Part shown: piece by piece, positions 1 to 8,181 of the stretch | Layout: each line of letters starts with the position of its first letter | Numbering within the stretch: position 1 is the stretch's first letter | Source of the DNA: Sediminicoccus sp. KRV36 | Lineage (GTDB): Bacteria; Pseudomonadota; Alphaproteobacteria; Acetobacterales; Acetobacteraceae | Length of the DNA: 64,000 bases | Assembly (NCBI RefSeq): GCF_023243115.1 | Contig: NZ_CP085081.1 | Location: 1,054,001 to 1,118,000 of the forward strand | Reading direction: 5' to 3' | Translations under genes and position numbers: made by a program | Notes under the pieces: model-generated | What the model was told of the DNA's origin: nothing | Seen by the model: only the letters and a program-made list of their open reading frames with translations | Database searches by the model: none

Positions 1-342
1 TTCCGCGCCGAGCCCTTCATCGCCTTCCTGCGGGAATTGCATGGCATGGGACTCGCCATCCTCATCACCGAGCTGGATGTGCGCGAGCCCGATGTGCTGG
101 CGCCCAGCCTGGCCGAGCGTGATGCCGCCGTGGCCGAATACGCCGGCACCTTCCTCAGCGCCGCCATGGCGGGCGGGGCGCGCAGCTTCCTCACCTGGGG
201 GCTGACCGACCGCGATTCCTGGCTGGTCCAGGAGCCGGCGGTCGCGCGTTCCGATGGGCAGACGCATCGCGGCCATCCCTTCGATGCGGAACTGCGCCCC
301 AAGGCGCTGCGGGCGCGGATCGCGCAGCTCCTGGCCGGCTGA
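1..342 (+). CDS. Endo-1,4-beta-xylanase (GH10), C-terminal part
   Basis: The reading frame is open from base 1, so the gene begins outside the window; 113 residues are visible. The stretch ITELDVR matches the GH10 segment that carries the catalytic nucleophile glutamate (Glu24 of the visible part). The later FLTWGLTDRDSWL matches the conserved Trp-rich end of the GH10 barrel. Family members hydrolyse beta-1,4-xylan or related glucan backbones. The next gene, a sugar-phosphate transferase, suggests a polysaccharide locus, so a role in trimming an exopolysaccharide is possible, but that is inference. The protein ends at a normal GH10 C-terminus with no extra binding module. Confidence 0.8.
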   Translation, partial: FRAEPFIAFLRELHGMGLAILITELDVREPDVLAPSLAERDAAVAEYAGTFLSAAMAGGARSFLTWGLTDRDSWLVQEPAVARSDGQTHRGHPFDAELRPKALRARIAQLLAG

Positions 343-406
343 ACCGCCGCGTCACGGCGGGGCCGGGTTGTCGCGGGGGGCGGCACGGGGCATAGGCAGC
401 GCTTCC

Positions 407-1459
407 ATGCCAGCTTCCCTGATCCTGACCCATCTCTTGCTGGCCCTGGTGCTGGTGGCCCTCTCGGCAGGGGTGGTGCGGGCGATGATCCGCTGGCCGA
501 TCCTCGATGTGCCCAATGCGCGCAGTGCGCATACGGTGGTGACGCCGCGTGGCGGCGGGCTGGGGCCGGTGGTCGCCTTCATCTTCGGCATGTTGGCGCT
601 GTACCAGAGCGCCGATGTGGCCCGCATCGCGGAGCTTCCCTTCCTCGGCGTGATTCTGGCGGCGGTGGCCATCGCGGCCGTGGGGCTGCTGGATGACATC
701 CGCAATCTTTCGGCCGGGCTTCGGCTGCTGTGCCAATTCGGCGCCGCGATGGTGGCGGTGCTGACGGGGCTGGTGCTGGAGCGGCTTTCGCTGCCGGGAA
801 TCGGCACGGTGGAGCTCGGCTTCCTCGGCGTGCTGCTGACGCTGTTCTGGATCATGGGCTGCACCAATGCCGTGAACTTCATGGATGGGCTGGATGGCCT
901 GGTGGCGGGGACGCTGGTGATTGCCTGCGCGGCGCTGGGGGTCATCGCGCTCAGCCTGGGGGGTGGGTTCATCTATGCGGCCTCGTTGTTCCTGACCGCG
1001 GGCTTCCTGGGGTTCCTGCCCTTCAACCTGCATCGCGCGCGGATCTTCATGGGCGATGTGGGCAGCCAGTTCGCGGGGTTCATGCTGGCCATCCTCGCGG
1101 TGGCGGCGGCGGGGTTCGAGGACAGCCAGGTGAGCTTCCTGATCGTGCCGCTGCTGATCTTCGGGCTGTTGTTCGATGCCGGCTTCACCCTGCTGCGCCG
1201 GGCGCTGATGGGTGAGCGGCTGGGGGCGGCGCACCGGACGCATCTCTACCAGATGGCCCAGCGCGCGGGTGTGCCCGTGCGGGGGGTGGCGGCCCTGCAT
1301 TGGGCCTTCACCCTGTTCCATGCGGGGCTGGCGGTGTGGTTCCTGAATGTCCCGGCCGAGATGAAGCCGCTGGTGGGGCTGCCGGCGCTGGCGGTGCAAC
1401 TGGCCTGGGCGGGCTATGTGATGCTGCGGATGCGGCGCGCGGGGCTGGGGTTTTCGTAG
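407..1459 (+). CDS. WecA/MraY-type glycosyl-1-phosphate transferase (GT4 family)
   Basis: A 350-residue polytopic membrane protein. Members of this family move a sugar-1-phosphate from a UDP-sugar onto undecaprenyl phosphate, the first step of O-antigen, teichoic or exopolysaccharide assembly. Visible signatures are DVPNARSAH with TPRGGG (about 34-51), the Asp pair LLDDI (94-98), NAVNFMDGLDG (154-164) and FMGDVGS (214-220), all on cytosolic loops between hydrophobic helices. The ATG at 407 is chosen because the first membrane helix follows directly; the frame is open further upstream but that part is not protein-like. It ends facing a convergent gene across palindromic element B. The exact sugar cannot be told from sequence. 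Confidence 0.85.
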   Translation: MPASLILTHLLLALVLVALSAGVVRAMIRWPILDVPNARSAHTVVTPRGGGLGPVVAFIFGMLALYQSADVARIAELPFLGVILAAVAIAAVGLLDDIRNLSAGLRLLCQFGAAMVAVLTGLVLERLSLPGIGTVELGFLGVLLTLFWIMGCTNAVNFMDGLDGLVAGTLVIACAALGVIALSLGGGFIYAASLFLTAGFLGFLPFNLHRARIFMGDVGSQFAGFMLAILAVAAAGFEDSQVSFLIVPLLIFGLLFDAGFTLLRRALMGERLGAAHRTHLYQMAQRAGVPVRGVAALHWAFTLFHAGLAVWFLNVPAEMKPLVGLPALAVQLAWAGYVMLRMRRAGLGFS

Positions 1460-1470
1460 CTGGGTGACGG

Positions 1471-1540
1471 CTTAGCGAGAGGGCTTTGCCCTCTCGCGCT
1501 CTCCCACCAAGAAACCCGGTTTCTTGGATCTTCGGACTGT
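1471..1540. repeat. Palindromic element B (single copy, reversed)
   Basis: Two hairpins lie between convergent genes. The first has 10-bp arms (1475-1484 with 1488-1497, loop TTT). The second has 10-bp arms (1507-1516 with 1518-1527, one central base). The segment is nearly identical, in reverse complement, to 36076-36133, and a degenerate copy lies at 23741-23795. It probably terminates transcription from both sides; that role is inferred from position and fold. Confidence 0.7.
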
Positions 1541-1607
1541 CACATGGCACGGGTTTGACCAGGTGGTTCTTGGGGGGGGGGGCGCGCCCCGCAGCAACCG
1601 CGCCAGG

Positions 1608-2576
1608 CTACAGCGCCTGCAGGCGGTCATACTGGGCCCGCGTCCAGCCCACATTCTCATTGTGCAGCGGCACGCAGGCGGCGCGGAAGGCGGCGCGGTC
1701 GGGCTCCTGCACGGTCTTGCCCTGGGCGCGGAACCAGGCGGCCAGCTCCTGCTCCTGGCTGCGGATGGCGGCCCCGCAGCGATCGGCGGCCTGGGCCAGG
1801 ACCTCGCGGAAGATGGCGCGGTCCCCCTCATTGAGCCGGCGCATGGTGCCGCTGCCGATGATGGTCAGCAGGCTGTCCGTGATGTGGCCGGTGATCGAGA
1901 TGTGGCTTTGCACCTCATAGAATTTCTTGGCCTGGATGGTGGGCAGCGGGTTTTCCTGCGCATCCACCGTGCCGTTCTGCAGGGCCAGATAAACCTCGGC
2001 GAAGGCGATGGGGGTGGCATTGGCGCCGACCGCGCGGGCGAACATCAGGAAGGAGGGCGCCTGGGGCACGCGCAGCTTCAGGCCGCGCATGTCGGTCGGC
2101 TGCATGATGGAGCGGTTCGCCGTCACCATGCGGTCCCCGTAATAGGTCAGCGCCACGGCGTGGTGATTGGTCTGCCGGTCATAGGCGGCGACCAGCTCGC
2201 GGTGCAGGTCACTGGCGCGGTAGGCCTGGAAATGCGCGTAGTCGCGCAGGGCATAGGGCGCGTGGGAAATCGCCAAGGGGCGGTAGCTGGCGCCGGCGAA
2301 GGCGACGCCGGTGTAGATGAGATCCACCGTGCCGAGCGTCAGGCCCTGATTGATCTGCGGCTCATTGCCCAGCGCCGAGGCGGCGAAGACCTCGATATTC
2401 CAGCGGCCGCCGGTGCGCTGCTGGATCTGGCCCGCGGCCCAGACGGCCTCGGTGTGATAGGGCTCGGCCACCTCATACACATGCGCCCAGCGCAGGCGGG
2501 TGCCTTGGGCGATGGCGGCGTTCGAGACGAAGGGGGCGGCGAGGGCGGTAAGCCCGAGCGTACGGCGGCTGATCAT
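1608..2576 (-). CDS. TRAP-type C4-dicarboxylate transporter substrate-binding protein (DctP family)
   Basis: A 322-residue periplasmic binding protein of the DctP family, which delivers carboxylates such as sugar acids or dicarboxylates to a TRAP permease. It starts with MISRRTLGL and a signal sequence ending near AIAQG; the start at 2576 has a good GAGGAAG ribosome-binding site six bases ahead. Typical family features are visible: WAAGQIQQRTGGRWNIEVF near the N-terminus and LRVPQAPSF in the middle. No DctQ or DctM membrane subunit is present nearby, so it is an orphan binding protein here. It is divergent from the altronate dehydratase-like gene at 2687, suggesting a sugar-acid ligand (inference). 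Confidence 0.85.
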   Translation of the reverse strand: MISRRTLGLTALAAPFVSNAAIAQGTRLRWAHVYEVAEPYHTEAVWAAGQIQQRTGGRWNIEVFAASALGNEPQINQGLTLGTVDLIYTGVAFAGASYRPLAISHAPYALRDYAHFQAYRASDLHRELVAAYDRQTNHHAVALTYYGDRMVTANRSIMQPTDMRGLKLRVPQAPSFLMFARAVGANATPIAFAEVYLALQNGTVDAQENPLPTIQAKKFYEVQSHISITGHITDSLLTIIGSGTMRRLNEGDRAIFREVLAQAADRCGAAIRSQEQELAAWFRAQGKTVQEPDRAAFRAACVPLHNENVGWTRAQYDRLQAL

Positions 2577-2686
2577 GGGGACTTCCTCGGTTGGTTTTTT
2601 ATGGCGCGGATGCTGCCGGTTTTCATGCAGCTTCCGCAATGGGGAATCGCACGGCAGGATGCGGGAAAACCCAGGGAGAGACCGCC

Positions 2687-4210
2687 ATGGATACCCACGT
2701 GATCCGCCTGCATGAGGAAGATGGCGTGGTGATCGCCCGCCGGGCGCTGCCCGTGGGCACGCCCGTCGCCCCCAATGTGGTGGCGCGGGCGCGCATCCCG
2801 GCGGGGCACAAGGTGGCGGTGCGCGGCCATGCGCCGGGCGAGGAAATCCGCCGCTACGGGCAGATCATCGGCTTTGCCACGGCGCCGATCGCCCCGGGCG
2901 AATGGGTGCACACGCAGAATTGCGGCATGGGCGATTTCTCCCGCGACTACGCCTGGGGCGTGGATGCGCGGCCGACCGAGCCGGTGGCGGTGCCCGCGCA
3001 TTTCCAGGGGATCCTCCGGGCCGATGGGCGGGTGGCGACGCGCAACTACATCGGCATCATCACCAGCGTGAATTGCTCGGCCCATGTGGCGGATCTGATC
3101 GCGCGGAGTTTCACGCGGAACCCCTTCACCGATGGGCCGGACCCGCTGGCCGCGTTCGGCGCGGTGGATGGCGTGGTGGCACTGACCCACAAAACCGGCT
3201 GCGGCATGACGGAGGGCGAGCCCTTGCGCGTGCTGCGCCGCGTTCTGGCGGGCTTCGCGCGGCATCCGAATTTTTCGCACGTCATCGCCATCGGGCTGGG
3301 GTGCGAGGTGAACCAGCTGGGCGGCCTCTTGGAGGAACAGCGCCTGGCCGGGCGGCTGCGGACGCTGAACATCCAGGAGAGCGGCGGCACGCGGAAGACG
3401 GTGGAGGCCGGGATTGCCTTCGTGAAGGAAGTGCTGGGCGAGGCCAATGCCGCAACCCGCGTGCCGGTGCCGGCGAGTGCCTTGAAGGTGGCGCTGCAAT
3501 GCGGTGGCTCGGACGGGTATTCGGGGATTACGGCCAATCCGGCGCTGGGGGCGGCGTCTGATCTGGTGGTGCGGCATGGGGGGACGGTGATTCTTTCTGA
3601 ATCGCCGGAGACCTATGGGGCGGAGCATCTGCTGACGCGCCGCGCCGTCTCGCCCGAGGTGGGGCAGAAGTTGGTGGATGTGATGCGCTGGTGGGAGGAA
3701 TACACGGCGCGCGAGGGGGCGGAGATGAACGCCAACCCCTCACCCGGGAACAAGGCGGGCGGGCTGACGACCATCCTGGAAAAGTCGCTCGGCGCCATGG
3801 CCAAGGCGGGGACGACGAATTTGGTGGATGTGGTGCGCTATGCCGAGGAGGTGCGGGAGGCGGGCTTCGTCTTCATGGACACGCCCGGCTATGACCCGGT
3901 GGGGGCGACGGGGCAGGTGGCGGGTGGGGCGAACCTGATGTGCTTCACCACGGGGCGGGGCAGCGTGTTCGGCTGCAAGCCCGCGCCCTCGCTCAAGCTG
4001 GCGACCAATACGGCGATGTTCCAGCACATGGAGGAGGATATGGATATCAATTGCGGGACGGTGCTGGACGGGGGGGAAAGCGTTTCCGAGTGCGGGGAAC
4101 GCATCTTCCGGCATATGCTGGCGACGGCCAGCGGGGCGCCCACGAAAAGCGAGGCGCTGGGGTTTGGGGATGCGGAGTTTGCGCCCTGGGTGTTGGGGGC
4201 GACGATGTAA
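2687..4210 (+). CDS. UxaA family hydrolase (altronate/galactarate dehydratase-like)
   Basis: A 507-residue protein with both parts of the UxaA/GarD family. The N-terminal SAF domain (about 1-95) contains an HTQNCGMGDF segment, followed by the large C-terminal dehydratase domain from about residue 105 (GRVATRNYIGI, HKTGCGM, LQCGGSDGYSGITANPALG). Family members dehydrate altronate or galactarate and need iron, bound by conserved Cys/His residues. The start at 2687 has a GGGAGAG site upstream and begins the SAF domain properly. The divergent TRAP binding protein at 1608-2576 may import its substrate (inference). Uronate-pathway partners such as a kinase or aldolase are absent, so the substrate is not settled. 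Confidence 0.82.
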   Translation: MDTHVIRLHEEDGVVIARRALPVGTPVAPNVVARARIPAGHKVAVRGHAPGEEIRRYGQIIGFATAPIAPGEWVHTQNCGMGDFSRDYAWGVDARPTEPVAVPAHFQGILRADGRVATRNYIGIITSVNCSAHVADLIARSFTRNPFTDGPDPLAAFGAVDGVVALTHKTGCGMTEGEPLRVLRRVLAGFARHPNFSHVIAIGLGCEVNQLGGLLEEQRLAGRLRTLNIQESGGTRKTVEAGIAFVKEVLGEANAATRVPVPASALKVALQCGGSDGYSGITANPALGAASDLVVRHGGTVILSESPETYGAEHLLTRRAVSPEVGQKLVDVMRWWEEYTAREGAEMNANPSPGNKAGGLTTILEKSLGAMAKAGTTNLVDVVRYAEEVREAGFVFMDTPGYDPVGATGQVAGGANLMCFTTGRGSVFGCKPAPSLKLATNTAMFQHMEEDMDINCGTVLDGGESVSECGERIFRHMLATASGAPTKSEALGFGDAEFAPWVLGATM

Positions 4211-4213
4211 GGC

Positions 4214-4762
4214 ATGGCGCTACCGGACGATTTCCTGCTGGTCTTGCAGAAACTGGCTGACGCCTTTGAGGCGCTGCGCCGGAAAACGGGTGAATCCGCT
4301 GTCCTCGTCGGCGGGGCCGCCGTCGAGCTTTACACGGGCGGGGCCTACAGCACGGGCGACTTCGACGTGCATGTCACGGATGCTGGAGCCTTTCGTTCGT
4401 TCCTCGAAGAGGTTGGGTTCATTCGCGAAGATCAGATCGGGTATCTCAAGAATTTCTGGTATCTCCCGGAAGTGGCCTGCTATGGCGTGCAAATCGTCAG
4501 TGGCCAATTGTTTGATGGCCGATGCGAGAGGACGCGCATCCGGTTCTTGACCACGGAGTCCGGATCGTCTTTTGCCTTGCCGCCGGTGGAAGACCTGATC
4601 GCCGATCGGCTCGGGCAATACGCGGTGGCGAGCCCGACGGATGACAGCATGCTTCTGCAAGCGCGGCTGCTGCTTTCGCTTGCGGAGGAGATTGACCAAC
4701 CCTATCTGCGAAAGCGCGTTCAAGACGAAGGTGGGGATATCTCCCTGCTGGCGCTGGATTAA
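4214..4762 (+). CDS. Nucleotidyltransferase-fold protein (DUF6036-like)
   Basis: A 182-residue protein starting three bases after the previous stop. The N-terminal part has LVGGAAVELYTGGAYSTGDFDV (about 30-51), a GG(x)n-DxD pattern typical of minimal nucleotidyltransferase folds, followed by PPVEDLIADRLGQ, the helix common in AbiEii-like and DUF6036 proteins. These families include nucleotide-transferring toxins and antitoxins. It is followed at once by a 66-residue charged protein behind a perfect AAGGAGG site, giving a two-gene unit. Base composition looks less GC-rich than both neighbours, suggesting acquisition. Catalytic activity is not proven: only one Asp pair is clear. Confidence 0.6.
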   Translation: MALPDDFLLVLQKLADAFEALRRKTGESAVLVGGAAVELYTGGAYSTGDFDVHVTDAGAFRSFLEEVGFIREDQIGYLKNFWYLPEVACYGVQIVSGQLFDGRCERTRIRFLTTESGSSFALPPVEDLIADRLGQYAVASPTDDSMLLQARLLLSLAEEIDQPYLRKRVQDEGGDISLLALD

Positions 4763-4772
4763 GGAGGCGGCG

Positions 4773-4973
4773 ATGCGCACCACCAGCCTGTCCGACTTCC
4801 TGGCCCGAAGGGACGCCCGGGCGAAGCAACAGGGCCTTGTGTTCACGGCCGAGATGAGGGAAGCCCTACAAAACAAGGGCGCCCGGCGCACCGCCGAGAA
4901 GCGCGCCGCACTGCGACGTATCGAAGAGCGTTGCGCCGAGGCCGGCGTGAAGCCTTTGAAGGCGCAATACTAA
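4773..4973 (+). CDS. Small charged protein, partner of the nucleotidyltransferase-fold gene
   Basis: A 66-residue protein, 10 bases after the previous stop, with an optimal AAGGAGG site at 4761-4767. It is rich in Arg, Lys, Glu and Ala (RRTAEKRAALRRIEERCAEAG) and is predicted by eye to be mostly helical. I recognise no family. The size, spacing and pairing recall toxin-antitoxin or similar two-gene modules, but this rests on architecture alone. Confidence 0.55.
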   Translation: MRTTSLSDFLARRDARAKQQGLVFTAEMREALQNKGARRTAEKRAALRRIEERCAEAGVKPLKAQY

Positions 4974-5018
4974 CCCACCCGGCTAGGCACCCGCCCCACC
5001 CCTGGCTAGCCTCGCCGC

Positions 5019-6035
5019 ATGCAAGAAAAACTCACCGTCCTCGAACCCGAATCCCTCTACCCCGACACGCTGCTGGAACAGCGCGTGATGGGCGACACCG
5101 TCCGCATCCTCCAGGGCAACGCCAAAAAGGCCCTGATCGAACTCCCGGATGAGCTCTGCGCCCAGGCCGATGGCCTGATGACGCTGCGCCTCGCCGTCCC
5201 GAAGGAGGCGCTGGCGAAATTCCCCAAGCTCAAGGTCGTGATCCGCATGGGTGTCGGCTATGACCGCGTGGACCGCGCCTATTGCGCCGAGCGCGGCATC
5301 ATCGTCTGCAACGTGCCCGATTACGGCACGCAGGAGGTGGCGGATACCGCCATCGCGCTCGCCGTCTCGCTCCGCCGCGGCCTCGTTCTGCATCATGACG
5401 CGCAGCGCGGCACGCCGCCCGCGCCATGGGGCGTCCTGCCCAACCGCATCGTCCGCCGCTTCGAGGTGCAGCGCTTCGGCATTCTCGGCCTCGGGCGCAT
5501 CGGCACGGCGGTGGCGCTGCGGGCCAAGGCGCTCGGCTTCAAGGTGCTGTTTTTCGACCCGGCCTTGCCCAATGGCGCGGACCGCGCCATCGGCGTGGAG
5601 CGGGTGGAGAGCCTGGATGCGCTGATGGCGCAATCCGATGTGCTTTCCATCCATTGCCCGCTGACGCGCAACACGCGCGGCCTGGTGGGGGCGCGGGAAT
5701 TGGCGCTGCTGCCTCAGGATGCCGTGGTGGTGAACACCGCGCGCGGCCCCATCCTGGATATGGACGCGCTGGAGGGCGCGCTGCGTTCCGGCCACCTGGC
5801 CGGCGCTGGCCTGGATGTGATCCCGGTCGAACCCCCGGTCGAGCCCATTCCGGCCCTGCTCGCCGCCTATCGCGCGCGCGAGCCCTGGCTGATGGGCCGC
5901 CTGGTGATCATGCCCCACGTCGCCTTCCACAGCCCCGAAGCCTGGGACGACATCCGCCTGAAATCGGCCGAAACGATGCGCGACGTCCTGGTCCGCGGCC
6001 TCCGCACCAACGTCATCCCGCCCGAGTCAGACTAA
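5019..6035 (+). CDS. D-isomer-specific 2-hydroxyacid dehydrogenase, CtBP-like
   Basis: A 338-residue NAD(P)-dependent dehydrogenase. The Rossmann motif GLGRIG lies near residue 150. The catalytic set typical of the family is present: Arg in VNTARGP, Glu in VIPVEPPVE and His in IMPHVAF. Family members reduce 2-keto acids to D-2-hydroxy acids or the reverse, in the cytosol. The PVEPIPALLAAYRAREPWLMGR insert before the catalytic His resembles C-terminal-binding-protein-like bacterial homologues rather than serine or formate dehydrogenases. It stands alone, ending at a convergent junction with palindromic element A. The substrate is not identifiable. Confidence 0.82.
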   Translation: MQEKLTVLEPESLYPDTLLEQRVMGDTVRILQGNAKKALIELPDELCAQADGLMTLRLAVPKEALAKFPKLKVVIRMGVGYDRVDRAYCAERGIIVCNVPDYGTQEVADTAIALAVSLRRGLVLHHDAQRGTPPAPWGVLPNRIVRRFEVQRFGILGLGRIGTAVALRAKALGFKVLFFDPALPNGADRAIGVERVESLDALMAQSDVLSIHCPLTRNTRGLVGARELALLPQDAVVVNTARGPILDMDALEGALRSGHLAGAGLDVIPVEPPVEPIPALLAAYRAREPWLMGRLVIMPHVAFHSPEAWDDIRLKSAETMRDVLVRGLRTNVIPPESD

Positions 6036-6100
6036 CGAAGGTGCAGGAAACGAGTTTCCTGCCGGGGTGAAGGGGCAGCGCCCCTTCCTCCTCGAAGCCA
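6036..6100. repeat. Palindromic element A (reversed copy)
   Basis: Starts one base after the dehydrogenase stop and lies between convergent genes. Hairpin one has 9-bp arms, 6043-6051 with 6054-6062 (GCAGGAAAC against GTTTCCTGC). Hairpin two has 8-bp arms, 6069-6076 with 6080-6087. Related copies lie at 23659-23720, 29757-29826 and 35968-36050. A bidirectional terminator role is likely. Confidence 0.7.
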
Positions 6101-6122
6101 CCCCAAGGCAAGAGATCGCGCC

Positions 6123-6869
6123 TCAGCCCTGGGCCGCTTCCCGCCTGCGCCGCTTGCGCTCCGCCTTGGCCGCGGCAAGCTCCGCGCCGGTGGCGAGTGG
6201 CGGGGCAGCGGGTTTCTTGCGGTCATAGAGCAGGCTGTCGGCCCGCACCGCGGCTTCGATCTCGGCCACGCGCGCATCGGTCACGGGGATGCCGGCCACG
6301 CTGGCCAGGGTGCGGATGAAGTCGCCCTGCTTGCGGATCGCCTTGTCGAAGGAGACCAGCACGCATTCCCGCTCCGTCCCGGCCAGGAATTGCACCATGC
6401 GCTGGGCGTAGAGGATGGAGGCCATCATGCCCCCCACCAGCTCCGGATCACCGCGATTGACCTTGCGCATGGCGATGGAGAGCGGGTCCTTGAAGACCAT
6501 CACATAGATCGGCCGGCGGACCAGGCGGTCCACCACATCGAAATGCTCGACGATGGCGGGCAGCTTCCAGCCCCAGAGCGGATGCGCCGCTTCCCGCGCG
6601 CGGATGGTCTCGGTCAGGCGCACATGGCCTTCATCCGGTTCCTCGCCGCGCAGCAGGAAGCGCAGCGTGCGGTCCTCATAGCGCGGCGTGTCCTTGCCGA
6701 GGGGGATGCCCAGGTGATGCGCCACGCTGGCGACGAAGGTGGTGCCGCCGCGCGGATTGCCCGTCAGCAGCACGGCGCGGCCGATGCCCGCATCCGCGCC
6801 CTGGAGCGAGGCGCCGCGATTCAGCACCACGCAGCTTTCACCAACTTCCATCTCGGCCTCCGGATTCAT
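6123..6869 (-). CDS. Sulfotransferase-like P-loop protein
   Basis: A 248-residue protein. LLTGNPRGGTTFVA (about 34-47) is the 5-prime-phosphosulfate-binding loop of PAPS-dependent sulfotransferases, which move sulfate from PAPS to a sugar, lipid or small molecule. YVMVFKDPLSIAMRK resembles the second (3-prime-phosphate) binding region with its Arg/Ser pattern changed. The C-terminus is strongly basic (KAERKRRRREAAQG). No cysteine/PAPS synthesis genes or obvious acceptor pathway lie next to it. Other P-loop kinases are less likely because of the PRGGTT core. Confidence 0.65.
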   Translation of the reverse strand: MNPEAEMEVGESCVVLNRGASLQGADAGIGRAVLLTGNPRGGTTFVASVAHHLGIPLGKDTPRYEDRTLRFLLRGEEPDEGHVRLTETIRAREAAHPLWGWKLPAIVEHFDVVDRLVRRPIYVMVFKDPLSIAMRKVNRGDPELVGGMMASILYAQRMVQFLAGTERECVLVSFDKAIRKQGDFIRTLASVAGIPVTDARVAEIEAAVRADSLLYDRKKPAAPPLATGAELAAAKAERKRRRREAAQG

Positions 6870-6917
6870 GGGACATCAAAGGCAAGGGAGGGGTTTCGCG
6901 CAAGACGGCCGCCGCCC

Positions 6918-7256
6918 TCACGCCGCGTCCGGCACACCGCGGGTGATGGCCGAAAGCTCGGCATTGATGTCCCAGAGGACGGCGCGGATGTCGCTCGCGC
7001 CGCGGGCCGCCACGCGGGCGCTGTGCATGGCCTGATAGGCCTCGGCATGGGCGCGCGTCGTGAAGGCATAGAGCCCGCCGGCGCGGCCGGCCGCCGCATC
7101 CTCCGTCCAGATTTTCCAGACGAGGCCGGGCGTCTCCTCCGCGATGGTCTGCGCGAGGGGGCGGAGCAGCGCGTTGCGCTCTGCCCCCGGCGCCGGATAG
7201 GGCGGCGGGGCCGTGGCGAAATCCATCTGCAGGATCACGCGCGCGGGCCCCGCCAT
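6918..7256 (-). CDS. YdhR-like monooxygenase-fold protein
   Basis: A 112-residue protein with the pattern of the YdhR family: a dimeric alpha/beta barrel related to small antibiotic-biosynthesis monooxygenases. Visible features are VILQMDFATAPP at the start, ETPGLVWKIWTED in the middle and GLYAFTTRAHAEAYQAMH, the segment that in the family follows the putative active site. It sits four bases after the FAH-family gene on the same strand, so the two are probably co-transcribed and may act in one aromatic-degradation step. True catalytic activity of this family is poorly known. Confidence 0.6.
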   Translation of the reverse strand: MAGPARVILQMDFATAPPPYPAPGAERNALLRPLAQTIAEETPGLVWKIWTEDAAAGRAGGLYAFTTRAHAEAYQAMHSARVAARGASDIRAVLWDINAELSAITRGVPDAA

Positions 7257-7260
7257 CCGC

Positions 7261-8112
7261 TCAGCCCTGATAGGCGACGGTGCGGGTGACCTGCTCGCCC
7301 AGGCCCTCCACGCCGACGCGCACTTCCTGCCCGGCCTTGAGGAACCAGGGTGTCGGCTTCTTGCCGAGGCCGACGCCAGGCGGTGTCCCGGTGAAGATCA
7401 CATCGCCCGGGAACAGCGTGATGCACTGGCTGACGTAGCTGACCAGCGTCTTCACGCCGAAGATCATGGTCTTGGTGCTGCCATCCTGCTGGCGCACGCC
7501 ATCCACATCGGCCCACATGCGCAGGTTCTGCGGGTCGGGCACCTCATCCTTCGTGACCATCCAGGGGCCGAGCGGGCCGAAGGTCTCGAAGCCCTTGCCC
7601 TTGTCCCAGGTCGGGCCGCGTTCGGCCTGCCATTCGCGCTCGCTCACGTCATTGCCGACGGCGAAGCCGGCCACGTGGTCCATCGCGGCCTCCTCCGTCA
7701 CGTAGCGGGCGGTGGTGCCGATGACGATGCAGAGTTCGCATTCCCAATCGGTCTTCACCGAGTTCTTGGGGATGATGATGTCGTCATAAGGGCCGTTCAG
7801 CGCGCCGAGCGACTTGATGAAGACGATGGGCTCCTTCGGCACGGCGGCCCCCGTCTCGGCCGCGTGGTCGGCGTAGTTCAGGCCGATGCAGATCAGGTTC
7901 GTCATGCCCGTGACGCAGGAGCCGATGCGCGGCGAACCCGTGACGGCCGGCAGCGTCGCCGGGTCCATGGCGGCGAGCTTGGTGAGCACGCCGGGGGCGA
8001 GGGCCGCGCCATTCACATCGGGGATGACGCCCGAAAGATCGCGGATGGTGCCGGATGCATCGAGCATTCCGGGCTTTTCCTGGCCCTTGGGGCCGTAGCG
8101 GAGCAGTTTCAT
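7261..8112 (-). CDS. Fumarylacetoacetate hydrolase family protein
   Basis: A 283-residue FAH-superfamily enzyme. The N-terminal segment MKLLRYGPKGQEKPGMLD is typical of the ureidoglycolate lyase-like/2-hydroxyhepta-2,4-diene-1,7-dioate isomerase branch. The catalytic core starts near residue 70 (CIGLNYADHAAETGA), with metal-ligand region WECELCIVIG and the closing FTGTPPGVGLG. Members hydrolyse, isomerise or decarboxylate 2-keto acid intermediates of aromatic or uracil-derivative breakdown using Mg2+. It is upstream of the YdhR-like gene in a two-gene unit. The substrate cannot be assigned from sequence. Confidence 0.82.
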   Translation of the reverse strand: MKLLRYGPKGQEKPGMLDASGTIRDLSGVIPDVNGAALAPGVLTKLAAMDPATLPAVTGSPRIGSCVTGMTNLICIGLNYADHAAETGAAVPKEPIVFIKSLGALNGPYDDIIIPKNSVKTDWECELCIVIGTTARYVTEEAAMDHVAGFAVGNDVSEREWQAERGPTWDKGKGFETFGPLGPWMVTKDEVPDPQNLRMWADVDGVRQQDGSTKTMIFGVKTLVSYVSQCITLFPGDVIFTGTPPGVGLGKKPTPWFLKAGQEVRVGVEGLGEQVTRTVAYQG

Positions 8113-8181
8113 GGGGCGTTTCCTCCTGGAGAGACGCCCCGGATACTGCCCGCAAAACGATCTGGCGCGAAGGGCTGCCCC

